Shown here piece by piece: positions 1 to 6,408 of a DNA stretch of 6,443 bases; position 1 is the first letter of the stretch, and every line of letters begins with the position of its first letter. The translations under genes and the position numbers were made by a program. The stretch is from Synergistales bacterium. GTDB taxonomy: Bacteria; Synergistota; Synergistia; Synergistales; Thermovirgaceae. The DNA is taken from assembly GCA_018434645.1 (NCBI GenBank), contig JAHDOX010000044.1:1-6443 (forward strand), given 5' to 3'. Below the pieces are notes generated by a model that did no database searches, was not told where the DNA came from, and saw nothing but the letters and a program-made list of their open reading frames with translations.

Positions 1-166
1 GCGGCATCTTTGCCGCCTGGCCTATACCCGAAAAAAGCACCACTTCTCTCGGTGCAAGCTCCAAATCGGCAAGGGCTTTTTTGAGTGCTTCCATTATCTG
101 GAAATCCCCGCATCCGGGACACCATTGGATGTCTATTCCGTCGAGATCGTAGATTTTCCAGTCCAT
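1..166 (-). CDS. korB: 2-oxoacid:ferredoxin oxidoreductase, beta subunit (TPP-binding), partial at left edge
   Basis: This is the catalytic beta subunit of a 2-oxoacid:ferredoxin oxidoreductase, which binds thiamine diphosphate and a 4Fe-4S cluster and oxidatively decarboxylates a 2-oxoacid to acyl-CoA while reducing ferredoxin in the cytoplasm. Only the first 55 residues are inside the window; the gene continues past base 1. Residues 15-20 read WCPGCG, the signature Cys-x-x-Cys opening of this subunit, and SGIGQAAKMP (46-55) matches the following TPP-domain strand. The ATG at 166 is chosen because AGGAGG (complement of 175-180) lies 8 nt upstream, inside the end of the alpha-subunit gene. 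Only 3 nt separate the alpha stop from this start, so the two are surely cotranscribed and probably translationally coupled. Substrate (2-oxoglutarate, branched-chain or other 2-oxoacid) cannot be told from this fragment, so the symbol is provisional. Confidence 0.88.
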   Translation of the reverse strand, partial: MDWKIYDLDGIDIQWCPGCGDFQIMEALKKALADLELAPREVVLFSGIGQAAKMP

Positions 167-169
167 TTC

Positions 170-1903
170 TCACACCTCCTGGGAAAGAAGCTTCCGGAGC
201 TCTTCAGCCACGAATTCGACAGACATCTGTAGACCGGTATAGCTCAGGATGCGTCTTGGAATCTCAAAGCCTGTCTCTGCGCGTATCAACCTGGCCAGCT
301 GGCCCGTGGCATTGCCTTCCACGTCTACCACGATCTTCGCCTTACGCAGGTAACTTTCCGTTTCTTTCGGCAAAGGGTAAACCTGCGAGAAATGCAAAAC
401 AGCTGTGCCTTTTCTTCCAAGCCTTTTGACCGCCTCTTCAACGATGTGCCGGGTCGAACCCCATGCAACTACCAGGCTATCGTAATCTTCCGTTCTTAGC
501 AGAGTCGGCGGCACCGTTTCTTTTTTGAGACCTTCCATTTTCCTCAGTCTTTTTTCAACCATTCTTTTCCGTAAGTGAAAATCTTCCTGCACATGACCAT
601 CTGCATCGTGTTCGTGGCTGTCGGTCCCGACCATCCCCTTGCCATATCCCGGAACACTCCGAGGCGATATACCGTCTTCGGTGACTACATACCGCTGATA
701 ATCCTCGGTGGATTCGACTATATGTTTTTCTATGGTCAGACCCTCCGCATCGAAAGGTTCTATGTCGTAGTAGGAATTCAGGAAGTATTGGTCGGTGAGG
801 ATAAAAACGGGGGTCTGATACCTGGCGGCGAGGTTGAATGCTCTTTGAGACAAGTAGAAGGTCTCCTCCAGTGAGCCAGGTGCAAAAACGGCCTTGGGGA
901 ACTCGCCGTGTCCCGCATGAAGTACGAATTCGAGATCCGCCTGCTCTGTGCGCGTCGCCATGCCCGTTGCGGGTCCCGGCCTTTGCCCTACATGAATCAC
1001 TATGGGGAGTTCCGTGATACCGCCAAGGCTAATGCCCTCCGACATCAGGGCAAGCCCTCCTCCCGAAGTAGTAGCCATTGGTCTCGCTCCTCCATAGGAA
1101 GCACCCAGCGCAAGATTAATGGCGGCTATTTCATCTTCGGCCTGCTCCACGGCTATGCCGAAACGGTGGGAGTTTTTAGCCATGAATGTCAGCACACCCG
1201 TAGCCGGTGACATTGGATAGGAGGTAACGAAGTCACACCCACCCGCCAGAGCTCCTAATGATAAAGCATCGGTGCCGTTAAGGACTACGCTCTGTTCCCC
1301 TTTCCTTTTTCCTTCAAGTATAATCTCCAGAGACTTGTCGTTTTTCATGTTCGCGCCTATCTCGTAACCCGCGTCAACAGCCTTCCGGTTTTTTTCGACA
1401 ACCTCTTCCTTTCCGGCGAAACGCTTTTCGAAAAAACCGTAGAGAATCGACCTGTCGAGTCCGAAGAGGCTTGCCACAATCCCTGCGGCGACGACTCCTG
1501 AATATACTTTACCTCCCACCTCGTGGCCCCTTTTGAGAAGGTCCACATCGATAAACCAGCCTTCGGTATCGCTCAACTCCTCTCCCAGTTCTTCCTTGTC
1601 GCCCAGGATGACTGTACTTTCGGTTATTCGTTCACGTATGTTCTGCCTTACCCCCTGGTTGAAAGGAAGCAGGAGGTCGATCTTGTCGACAAATGCATTT
1701 ACCGGCTCCGTGGAGACTCGAATTTCGGTGGAATTATTACCACCACGAACCCTTGACATGTACTCGCGGCTGGCGAAAACATGATATCCCCCTTCGTGGA
1801 GAGACTTGACAAGTATCTCTTCTATCGTTTGCACTCCCTGGCCTGCGGCCCCGCAAAGAACGAGTGAAACATCGTTAAAATCTTTTCGAGGAAGAACATT
1901 CAT
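170..1903 (-). CDS. korA: 2-oxoacid:ferredoxin oxidoreductase, fused gamma-alpha subunit
   Basis: The 577-residue protein pairs with the beta subunit to form a ferredoxin-reducing 2-oxoacid dehydrogenase. Residues about 11-185 are the gamma domain: LCGAAGQGVQT at 16-26 and SREYMSRVRGGNNSTEIRVS at 45-64 are its usual conserved blocks. Residues about 205-450 are the alpha (pyrimidine-binding) domain: GTDALSLGALAGGC at 210-223, SYPMSPAT at 228-235 (the family's YPITPSS site), EQAEDEIAAI at 253-262, and TTSGGGLALMSEG at 278-290. The C-terminal about 100 residues form the transketolase-C-like domain. Length and gamma-alpha order are normal for the two-gene Kor-type enzymes. ATG at 1903 has a purine-rich GGGAGGGG ribosome-binding site 7-8 nt upstream. 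No ferredoxin-like delta subunit is seen in the window. The 99-nt gap to copZ shows no clear promoter, so transcription may start there or read through from copZ. Exact substrate unknown. Confidence 0.93.
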   Translation of the reverse strand: MNVLPRKDFNDVSLVLCGAAGQGVQTIEEILVKSLHEGGYHVFASREYMSRVRGGNNSTEIRVSTEPVNAFVDKIDLLLPFNQGVRQNIRERITESTVILGDKEELGEELSDTEGWFIDVDLLKRGHEVGGKVYSGVVAAGIVASLFGLDRSILYGFFEKRFAGKEEVVEKNRKAVDAGYEIGANMKNDKSLEIILEGKRKGEQSVVLNGTDALSLGALAGGCDFVTSYPMSPATGVLTFMAKNSHRFGIAVEQAEDEIAAINLALGASYGGARPMATTSGGGLALMSEGISLGGITELPIVIHVGQRPGPATGMATRTEQADLEFVLHAGHGEFPKAVFAPGSLEETFYLSQRAFNLAARYQTPVFILTDQYFLNSYYDIEPFDAEGLTIEKHIVESTEDYQRYVVTEDGISPRSVPGYGKGMVGTDSHEHDADGHVQEDFHLRKRMVEKRLRKMEGLKKETVPPTLLRTEDYDSLVVAWGSTRHIVEEAVKRLGRKGTAVLHFSQVYPLPKETESYLRKAKIVVDVEGNATGQLARLIRAETGFEIPRRILSYTGLQMSVEFVAEELRKLLSQEV

Positions 1904-2002
1904 ATGGCATTCCCCTCCCTTTTTCTTTGCACTTCATCCTGTTAATCATCACTAAAGAGTCATTGCTTGCGGCCGGTAACCTCAACGCCAATGTCGAAAA
2001 TG

Positions 2003-2206
2003 CTATTTTCCCCGGATCGAGGCAGGGTATCCCGTCTCTTCAAGAATAGCCATTATCCTCTCCGGTACCTCCGTTTCAAGGCTGACTGTCTTGCTCTCGA
2101 GCGACACGTGGAAGTCCCGAAAACCAGCCTCCTCCAAAGCACTGGTGATGTTTCTCACACAGTGTTCACATGACATGTCCGGGACATCGAAAACCAGCTT
2201 CGACAT
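2003..2206 (-). CDS. copZ: CopZ-like copper chaperone (heavy-metal-associated domain)
   Basis: This 67-residue protein is a single heavy-metal-associated (HMA) domain that carries Cu(I) in the cytoplasm and hands it to the copper ATPase. The metal site is DMSCEHC (residues 10-16), the MxCxxC motif, followed by the expected ferredoxin-like fold ending in EETGYPASI. Length is typical of CopZ. ATG at 2206 is preceded by GGAGGA (about 8 nt upstream) lying inside the 3' end of the ATPase gene. Only 3 nt separate the ATPase stop (TAA, 2212-2210) from this start, so the two are cotranscribed and likely coupled. Adjacency to copA makes copper the likely metal; silver or another thiophilic ion is possible. 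The stop is TAG at 2005-2003. Confidence 0.93.
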   Translation of the reverse strand: MSKLVFDVPDMSCEHCVRNITSALEEAGFRDFHVSLESKTVSLETEVPERIMAILEETGYPASIRGK

Positions 2207-2209
2207 AGG

Positions 2210-4408
2210 TTAATCCTCCTCCCATTTTATCCTCATCGAATTGAGCACAACCGAGATGGAACTGAAAGCCATCGCCGCCTCTGCCACAGCCGGGTGCAGA
2301 AGTCCGGCCATGGCAAGGGGTATGGCAACAACGTTGTACAGAAACGCCCAGAACAGGTTTTGACCGATTACCTTAAAGGTTTTCAATGAGATCCCCACCG
2401 CCGAGACTACCTTCGAAAGACCGCCTTTGACTATAACAACGTCGGCGCTGTCGATGGCAAGATCCATCCCTGAACCGATGGCTATGCCGATATCAGCCCC
2501 TTTCAGGGCGGCGGCATCATTCATGCCATCGCCTACCATCATAACTTTCTTTCCTTCAGCTTGATAGCCTCTCACTATGTCCAATTTTCTCTCGGGCCGC
2601 ACGCCTGCATGTACGACGTCGATCCCGACCCGATCCGCCACGGCCCGCGCTGTTTTCTCATTGTCACCCGTAGCCATGACAGGGACAATCCCAGACTCCT
2701 TCAATTTCTGGACAGCTTGCGCGGAGTCTTCCCTGATCGGGTCTTCTATTACGAAACACCCGGCTCGACGGCCTTCCTTTCGGACCTCCACGACGGTTCT
2801 TCCCGCTTCGAGGTCACTGGTATAGGCTGAAAAATCTTCCGGCTTGCCAACCACATAATCCTCTTCTTTTGCCTTGAACCTGATCCCTTCGCCGGAAGTT
2901 TCCTCGAAATCTTCCACTGCGACTGAAAGATTGTTTTTTTCGTCCTCGACCGCTGTAATCGCTTTTGCCAGGGGGTGATTGGATTGTTTTTCTGCGGCTA
3001 TGACACAGGCCAGGTCCTCCGGTTGAAGGTCGTGCCGGACAACTTTGGGGCTGCCCACCGTGACGGTCCCGGTTTTGTCCACTACAACCACGCCTATATC
3101 CCTGGATGTCTGAATGGCTTCTGCGTTACGGATGATGAGCCCCTGCTTGTATGCGGCCCCGGTACCGGCCACAAGCGCCATGGGTATTGCAAGTCCCAGG
3201 GCGCAGGGACAGGCAATGACCAGCGTTGCCACAAAAACGAAAACCGCGAAAGATACAGCACCTTCCGTCTCCAGAACCCAGGGAAGCCAGCTTCTCGCGG
3301 CGTTGATAAAAGGCAGCATCAGGTCATAACGGAGGTACCAGAAAACAGCCGCAGATGCCGCAAGTACAAGAATTGTGGGGACAAAAAACAGCGTAATCCT
3401 GTCGGCAAGAGCCTGGATGGGAATTTTCGCTCCCTGGGCTTCCTGCACCAGGGAAATCATTTGCGAAAGGAAGGAATCTTCACCGGTTTTTGTTGCATTG
3501 ACAACCAAAGGACCCGTCAGGTTGAGTGATCCCCCGGTGACTTCGTTTCCGGGTGTCTTTTCGAGGGGAATGGGCTCACCTGTGATCATCGATTCGTCGA
3601 CGGAGGATCGACCCTTGGTTACTGTTCCATCGACAGGAATCCGTTCGCCGGGTTTTACGATAACCGTGAATCCTTCCTTGACGGCCTCTATGGGAACATT
3701 GAACTCTTCGCCTTCCTCTGTACGGATTCTGGCCTCCCTGGGCTGGATTTTAAGGAGTGACTTGACTTCCTTGGCGGCTCTGTCACGCAACCTGGATTCC
3801 ACGTAACGACCGGTAATGTGCAGGGTCACGATCATGGCTCCTATGGACCCGAAGGAGGCCACCGGCAAGCCAAGGAAATTCAACACTGCGGTCACCCAGG
3901 ATGCGACGGAACCGAAAAATATGAGCGTATCCATGTTCGTATGCCAGTGAACAAGCGCGATCCAAGCACCTTTGATCGTCTTGCGCCCCGCATAAAAGAC
4001 CACGATCCCGCCTGCTATCACTTCAAGCAGCACGAACCATGGCATGTGTGCACCGACCATGTGGAGGATCATCAAAACAGAAAGGGGCACAGTGACCGAG
4101 AGGGCTACCAGCAGGTTTTGCCTTGCCTCGATGTAGCGTCTTTTTTCAAAGTCATCGACGGATTCGGTGGTTACTCCGTAACCGGCTTTTTCGACGGCTT
4201 CCTTGAGCCGTGTTTGAGGAACATCCTCGTCGAGTACCAGGAAAGCGGTGTCGGTGGCAAGGTTTACCGCCGCGAACCTTACGCCTTCCGTCTTCTGGAG
4301 GGCTCTTTCCACGTTCCTGGCACAGGTGGCACAGGTCATGCCCGTGATCCTTAGCGACCGCTTTTGTTCAAAATCTTTAGTATCTGAAAATTTTCTGTTA
4401 TCGGCCAT
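2210..4408 (-). CDS. copA: Copper-translocating P1B-type ATPase (CopA)
   Basis: This 732-residue membrane pump uses ATP to export Cu(I) from the cytoplasm. The N-terminal HMA domain has GMTCATC at 23-29 (one HMA domain only). Two helices precede the usual helix pair and the actuator domain, which has TGEP at 276-279. The TM6 copper site CPC is at 400-402. The P-domain phosphorylation site DKTGT starts at D444, the nucleotide-domain HP is at 478-479, and GDGMND is at 626-631. TM7 has YN (691-692) and TM8 has M713 with SS (716-717). These features together define the Cu(I) P1B-1 subgroup. The open frame extends upstream to an in-frame TTG at 4447, but I choose ATG at 4408: GGAGGT lies 12 nt upstream (rather long spacing), the TTG has only a weak site, and the extra 13 residues do not resemble the family. 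Promoter and operator lie at 4463-4490. Confidence 0.95.
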   Translation of the reverse strand: MADNRKFSDTKDFEQKRSLRITGMTCATCARNVERALQKTEGVRFAAVNLATDTAFLVLDEDVPQTRLKEAVEKAGYGVTTESVDDFEKRRYIEARQNLLVALSVTVPLSVLMILHMVGAHMPWFVLLEVIAGGIVVFYAGRKTIKGAWIALVHWHTNMDTLIFFGSVASWVTAVLNFLGLPVASFGSIGAMIVTLHITGRYVESRLRDRAAKEVKSLLKIQPREARIRTEEGEEFNVPIEAVKEGFTVIVKPGERIPVDGTVTKGRSSVDESMITGEPIPLEKTPGNEVTGGSLNLTGPLVVNATKTGEDSFLSQMISLVQEAQGAKIPIQALADRITLFFVPTILVLAASAAVFWYLRYDLMLPFINAARSWLPWVLETEGAVSFAVFVFVATLVIACPCALGLAIPMALVAGTGAAYKQGLIIRNAEAIQTSRDIGVVVVDKTGTVTVGSPKVVRHDLQPEDLACVIAAEKQSNHPLAKAITAVEDEKNNLSVAVEDFEETSGEGIRFKAKEEDYVVGKPEDFSAYTSDLEAGRTVVEVRKEGRRAGCFVIEDPIREDSAQAVQKLKESGIVPVMATGDNEKTARAVADRVGIDVVHAGVRPERKLDIVRGYQAEGKKVMMVGDGMNDAAALKGADIGIAIGSGMDLAIDSADVVIVKGGLSKVVSAVGISLKTFKVIGQNLFWAFLYNVVAIPLAMAGLLHPAVAEAAMAFSSISVVLNSMRIKWEED

Positions 4409-4455
4409 GGTTAAAACCACACCTCCAATGCCGTAAACTGGAACCAATATCCTGA

Positions 4456-4484
4456 TTGCGATTTTATACCATGTTTGGTATATT
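4456..4484 (+). promoter_or_regulatory. Predicted sigma70-like promoter for the thioredoxin-like/CcdA-like operon
   Basis: The -35 box TTGCGA (4456-4461, 4 of 6) and -10 box TATATT (4479-4484, 5 of 6) are separated by exactly 17 nt. A start near 4491 would leave a leader of about 30 nt before the ATG at 4521. The spacer and -10 box contain the inverted repeat at 4465-4482. This promoter overlaps the copA promoter on the other strand almost completely. Confidence 0.6.
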
Positions 4485-4490
4485 CATCAA
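4463..4490 (-). promoter_or_regulatory. Predicted sigma70-like promoter for copA-copZ
   Basis: Reading the minus strand, a -35 box TTGATG (4490-4485, 4 of 6 consensus) is followed after 16 nt by a -10 box TATAAA (4468-4463, 5 of 6). Transcription would start near 4456-4457 and give a leader of about 48 nt to the ATG at 4408. The -10 box overlaps the left arm of the inverted repeat at 4465-4482, so a protein bound there would block it. Inferred from sequence only. Confidence 0.6.
4465..4482. promoter_or_regulatory. Candidate operator: perfect inverted repeat between divergent promoters
   Basis: TATACCA (4465-4471), a 4-nt spacer TGTT and TGGTATA (4476-4482) form a perfect 7+7 bp palindrome centred in the divergent intergenic region. 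Each arm overlaps the -10 box of one of the two opposed promoters, which is the layout expected of a repressor site controlling both transcripts. The form TATACC-N6-GGTATA loosely recalls pseudo-palindromic CsoR-type copper operators, but the regulator is not encoded in the window and its family is a guess. Confidence 0.65.
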
Positions 4491-4520
4491 ACAAAACGGT
4501 GGACGAGATGGAGAGATTTA

Positions 4521-5015
4521 ATGAAACGTCTGATCGGAATCATCCTTCTGGTATTTGCCGCGGCAGGTTTTTTCGTTGCCGCAAAAGACATTGCCCGCAT
4601 GCATGGGGGGGGTGTCAATGCCGATCAATTACCTCAAAGACCCCAGATAATCGATTCCACTGAACGTTGCAGCTGTGACGTGGAGGTGTTTTTTTTCTAC
4701 GGAAGCGCAGAATGCCCTACCTGTAACATCATAAGAGAAGAAGCCTCAGAGGTCATCGGCTCCCTTGAAAAAGACGAGTTCGGCGGCGACTTACCCCGGA
4801 TAATATGGAGCGAGGTCAACGTGGAGGAACCCGGAAACGAAAAGTACATTTTCGACTATGGTCTTTATACAACTACGATTGTCGTCCTGGACCGCAACAA
4901 CCCCGAACGTTGGAAACGTCTGGACGAGGTCTGGAACCTGGCGTCAAACCGTGACCGGCTTTCAGATTTTCTTCGCAGCGAAATCGTGGAATTCTCAAAA
5001 GGGTGCGAGCGATGA
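4521..5015 (+). CDS. Membrane-anchored thioredoxin-fold protein, ArsF (nitrophenyl compound nitroreductase subunit)-family-like
   Basis: The 164-residue protein starts with a hydrophobic signal anchor (about residues 3-21, after MKR), so the rest is probably outside the cytoplasmic membrane. A thioredoxin-like core follows: beta strand VEVFFFYGSAE (54-64), CPTC at 65-68 as the likely redox-active pair, a helix, and a strand TTTIVVLD (117-124). An extra CxC pair (C50, C52) sits just before the first strand, and C162 is near the end. The usual cis-proline before the last strands is not apparent; Thr occupies that stretch. The FFFYGSAECPTC pattern and the downstream CcdA-like gene match the ArsF/ArsG-family pairing known from arsEFG-type loci. 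That family name comes from organoarsenical work and does not prove such a role here. ATG at 4521 has GGAGAG (4510-4515) 5 nt upstream. The gene overlaps the next by 4 nt (ATGA). It contains G8 and T8 tracts. Confidence 0.8.
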   Translation: MKRLIGIILLVFAAAGFFVAAKDIARMHGGGVNADQLPQRPQIIDSTERCSCDVEVFFFYGSAECPTCNIIREEASEVIGSLEKDEFGGDLPRIIWSEVNVEEPGNEKYIFDYGLYTTTIVVLDRNNPERWKRLDEVWNLASNRDRLSDFLRSEIVEFSKGCER

Positions 5016-5692
5016 ACCTTCTTTTTCCGGCATTCTCCGCCCTGTGGATAGGCATACTGGCTTCCGTCAGCCCCTGTCCACTGGCATCGAACATAGCAGC
5101 TTTTTCCTTCATCGAAAAGGACTGCGGAAACAACCGTTCGGTCCTTTTGTCCGGGGTCGCCTACGCTCTAGGCAGGATGGTCACATTTTCGGTACTCGGG
5201 TTTTTCGTCGTAAACGGTGTCATGGCAATACCTTCGGTTTCCATGGCTTTGCAGCGCCACATGAACATGTTCCTGGGACCTATCCTGTTGGTTGTGGGCG
5301 TCTTTGTGCTTGATCTCCTTGAACTTCCGCCCTTTTCTTTTACAAAACGTATAAGGGACAATGCCCTTTTCAAAGGGCCTGGAGGCGCTTTTGTCATGGG
5401 TATCATATTCGCCCTGGCCTTGTGTCCCGTTTCGGCGGCCCTGTTTTTCGGAGGTCTGGTTCCACTTGCGGCAAAAGAATCCTCGCCCTTTTTTCTACCG
5501 GCGATTTTCGGCATAGGCACGGCACTTCCTGTTTCAGTGCTGGCTTTTTCGTTTTCTCTGGGGATTTCCGCACTATCGGCTTCGGAGGCATCTCTTTATG
5601 CCATACAAGAGAAGATCCGGATTTTGACTGGAGTCATATTAGTCGGAACAGGCATTTACTTTACCGTCTTCTATACTTTTAAGATTTTTTGA
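5012..5692 (+). CDS. Six-helix CcdA/DsbD-like membrane protein, ArsG (aromatic arsenical efflux permease)-family-like
   Basis: This 226-residue integral membrane protein has about six hydrophobic helices: roughly residues 5-32, 44-68, 85-105, 125-150, 158-186 and 203-221. SPCPLASNIAA at 20-30 puts Cys22 in TM1, and ALCPVSAALFFGG at 136-148 puts Cys138 in TM4. A Cys-Pro in TM1 and TM4 of two repeated halves is the layout of CcdA/DsbD electron-carrying domains, which move reducing equivalents across the membrane. The same SPCPLAxNIAA block is found in proteins named ArsG-family efflux permeases. ATG at 5012 is chosen over an in-frame GTG at 5003 because it overlaps the previous stop as ATGA and has AAAAGGG 8 nt upstream. 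Its likely partner is the thioredoxin-like protein encoded just before it. Electron transfer to that partner fits best; arsenical export is the alternative implied by the family name. Confidence 0.8.
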   Translation: MNLLFPAFSALWIGILASVSPCPLASNIAAFSFIEKDCGNNRSVLLSGVAYALGRMVTFSVLGFFVVNGVMAIPSVSMALQRHMNMFLGPILLVVGVFVLDLLELPPFSFTKRIRDNALFKGPGGAFVMGIIFALALCPVSAALFFGGLVPLAAKESSPFFLPAIFGIGTALPVSVLAFSFSLGISALSASEASLYAIQEKIRILTGVILVGTGIYFTVFYTFKIF

Positions 5693-5708
5693 CCCTTCCC
5701 GAGCAAAC

Positions 5709-5726
5709 GGCGGTTTAGTGTATAAT
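5709..5726 (+). promoter_or_regulatory. Possible promoter -10 region before the DUF554-like remnant
   Basis: A perfect TATAAT lies at 5721-5726, about 50 nt before the ATG at 5778. No good -35 box is found at 16-18 nt; TTGACC at 5689-5694 is 26 nt away, too far for normal spacing. It may be the surviving promoter of a gene that is now broken. The upstream GCGGTTTA resembles the sequence before the next TATAAT at 5973. Confidence 0.4.
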
Positions 5727-5777
5727 CTGTCCTCAAAGGTGCCGATTGGCTCCAAATCTTCCTTCCGGAGTGACTCT

Positions 5778-5939
5778 ATGACCCAGGAAATCGTATCCGG
5801 CATTCCTGTTTTCGGCACCCTGGTAAACGCCGTCGCCATAGTAGCCGGATCTTTACCGGGATTGGCCATACATGTTGCCGGCGCTGTCCTTCGCCGCTTG
5901 CCTAGAAGCGTTTTTCCTGTAGCTCCGGGGCCGGGATAA
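5778..5939 (+). pseudogene. Probable truncated remnant of a DUF554 (YdfK/YqgA-like) membrane protein gene
   Basis: An open frame of 53 residues starts at ATG 5778 with GGAG (5767-5770) 7 nt upstream, so the start looks real. Residues 9-31, IPVFGTLVNAVAIVAGSLPGLAI, match the opening of DUF554 proteins: a GT(L/I)VNA-x-AI-x-x-G-x-x-x-GL hydrophobic helix. Further on, RRLPRSVFPVAPG recalls the family's RRLPE...SVFQALGL region, but spacing is compressed and the frame stops at TAA 5937-5939. Intact family members run to over 200 residues, so this would be only the first fifth. No continuation is recognisable in the other frames before the zinc-ribbon gene. DUF554 proteins have no established biochemical function that I can state. 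The alternative is a genuine small single-helix protein. Confidence 0.5.
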
Positions 5940-5969
5940 ACCTCCCGCTCACCAACAAGCGGCTTTATT

Positions 5970-5978
5970 TGCTATAAT
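5970..5978 (+). promoter_or_regulatory. Extended -10 promoter for the zinc-ribbon gene
   Basis: TGC-TATAAT (5970-5978) is a full extended -10 element with a perfect -10 hexamer. The position 17 nt upstream (CACCAA, 5950-5955) is a poor -35 box, which an extended -10 can tolerate. Transcription starting near 5985 would give a leader of about 38 nt to the ATG at 6023. Confidence 0.6.
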
Positions 5979-6022
5979 AAAAAAAACTGAATACCATAGT
6001 ACAAAACAGGAGGTGTTCTTGT

Positions 6023-6196
6023 ATGCGAACCTATCGATGTCTCCACTGTAAGCATACTTTCGAAGTGGAAGATATCGCGCCGGGCGTCAAATGCCCGAAA
6101 TGCCTCAACCGTTTTGTAGAACTGGTCGAGGGGGAGCCCATCAAGGGGAAATCCTGGGGAGCCAAGAGTTTCAGCGTACCCAAGATAAAAAAATGA
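6023..6196 (+). CDS. Small four-cysteine zinc-ribbon protein (57 aa)
   Basis: This short gene encodes 57 residues starting MRTYRCLHCK. Two CxxC knuckles, C6-x-x-C9 and C24-x-x-C27, are spaced as in a zinc ribbon or rubredoxin-like fold, so it should bind one Zn (or Fe). The tail from residue 41 is basic and ends VPKIKK, suggesting contact with nucleic acid or another acidic partner; this is inference. ATG at 6023 is preceded by a near-perfect AGGAGGTG (6009-6016) at 7 nt spacing, an extended -10 promoter and a downstream terminator, so it looks like a well-expressed single-gene unit. Codon use is like the neighbouring genes. I cannot assign a function; FmdB-like regulatory zinc ribbons have a similar cysteine layout. 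The overlapping minus-strand frame (5972-6199) lacks comparable signals. Confidence 0.85.
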   Translation: MRTYRCLHCKHTFEVEDIAPGVKCPKCLNRFVELVEGEPIKGKSWGAKSFSVPKIKK

Positions 6197-6235
6197 CAAT
6201 AACTCAAGTCGAATAAATTTTATATACGCACAAAG

Positions 6236-6266
6236 ACGCGAGGGGAGAATGATTCCTTCGCGTTTT
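6236..6266 (+). terminator. Probable Rho-independent terminator of the zinc-ribbon gene
   Basis: ACGCGAGGGG (6236-6245) pairs with TCCTTCGCGT (6254-6263) as a 10-bp stem with two G-T wobbles and an 8-nt loop, followed by T residues to 6266. It lies about 40 nt after the stop codon at 6196. The T-run is short (four, counting the last stem base), so efficiency is uncertain. Confidence 0.55.
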
Positions 6267-6330
6267 CATTCGGTAACGTTTCCATGGCTCTTCCAGCAGT
6301 ACCCTAGAACCACAGCCTAAAAAAACAAAA

Positions 6331-6401
6331 ACCCCGCTGGTACCTCTCGTGGAGAGGTGTTAAGGTAGTTGTGGAATCAACAAAACCTAAACCAACGGGG
6401 T
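6331..6401 (+). promoter_or_regulatory. Structured leader (three-way junction) that hides the ribosome-binding site of the last gene
   Basis: An outer stem pairs ACCCCG (6331-6336) with CGGGGT (6396-6401) and TGGT (6338-6341) with ACCA (6391-6394), with a single C-A mismatch between. Inside are two hairpins. ACCTCTC/GAGAGGT (6342-6348/6352-6358) closes a GTG loop. AGGT/ACCT (6363-6366/6385-6388) continues into GTTG/CAAC (6368-6371/6378-6381). The 3' strand of the outer stem contains GGGGT, part of the GGGGTGA ribosome-binding site for ATG 6409, so folding would block translation. On the minus strand the same stem is followed at once by T5-G-T7 (complement of 6318-6330), so it could also terminate opposing transcripts. 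Confidence 0.6.
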
Positions 6402-6408
6402 GATTTAT

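Noticed and set aside
1961..1993. Imperfect hairpin (CATTG...CAATG with GCG/CGC) between copZ and the oxidoreductase genes, as a possible copZ terminator.
   Set aside because: The stem is broken by a bulge and no T-run follows it on the minus strand.
2975..3529. Plus-strand open frame of 184 codons opposite the copper ATPase gene.
   Set aside because: It lies wholly within the well-supported copA gene on the other strand and its translation shows no recognisable domain.
4409..4447. In-frame upstream TTG start (4447) for the copper ATPase, adding 13 residues.
   Set aside because: Weak ribosome-binding site, the extra residues look unlike the family, and ATG 4408 has GGAGGT upstream.
5689..5720. 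TTGACC as the -35 box for the TATAAT at 5721.
   Set aside because: The spacer is 26 nt, too long for a sigma70 promoter.
5893..5963. 8-bp inverted repeat GCCGCTTG / CAAGCGGC followed by TTTATTT, as a possible terminator.
   Set aside because: The arms are 55 nt apart and the following sequence is the promoter of the zinc-ribbon gene rather than a clean T-run; probably chance.
5972..6199. Minus-strand open frame of 75 codons opposite the zinc-ribbon gene.
   Set aside because: No convincing start signals; the plus-strand gene explains the region with promoter, ribosome-binding site and CxxC motifs.
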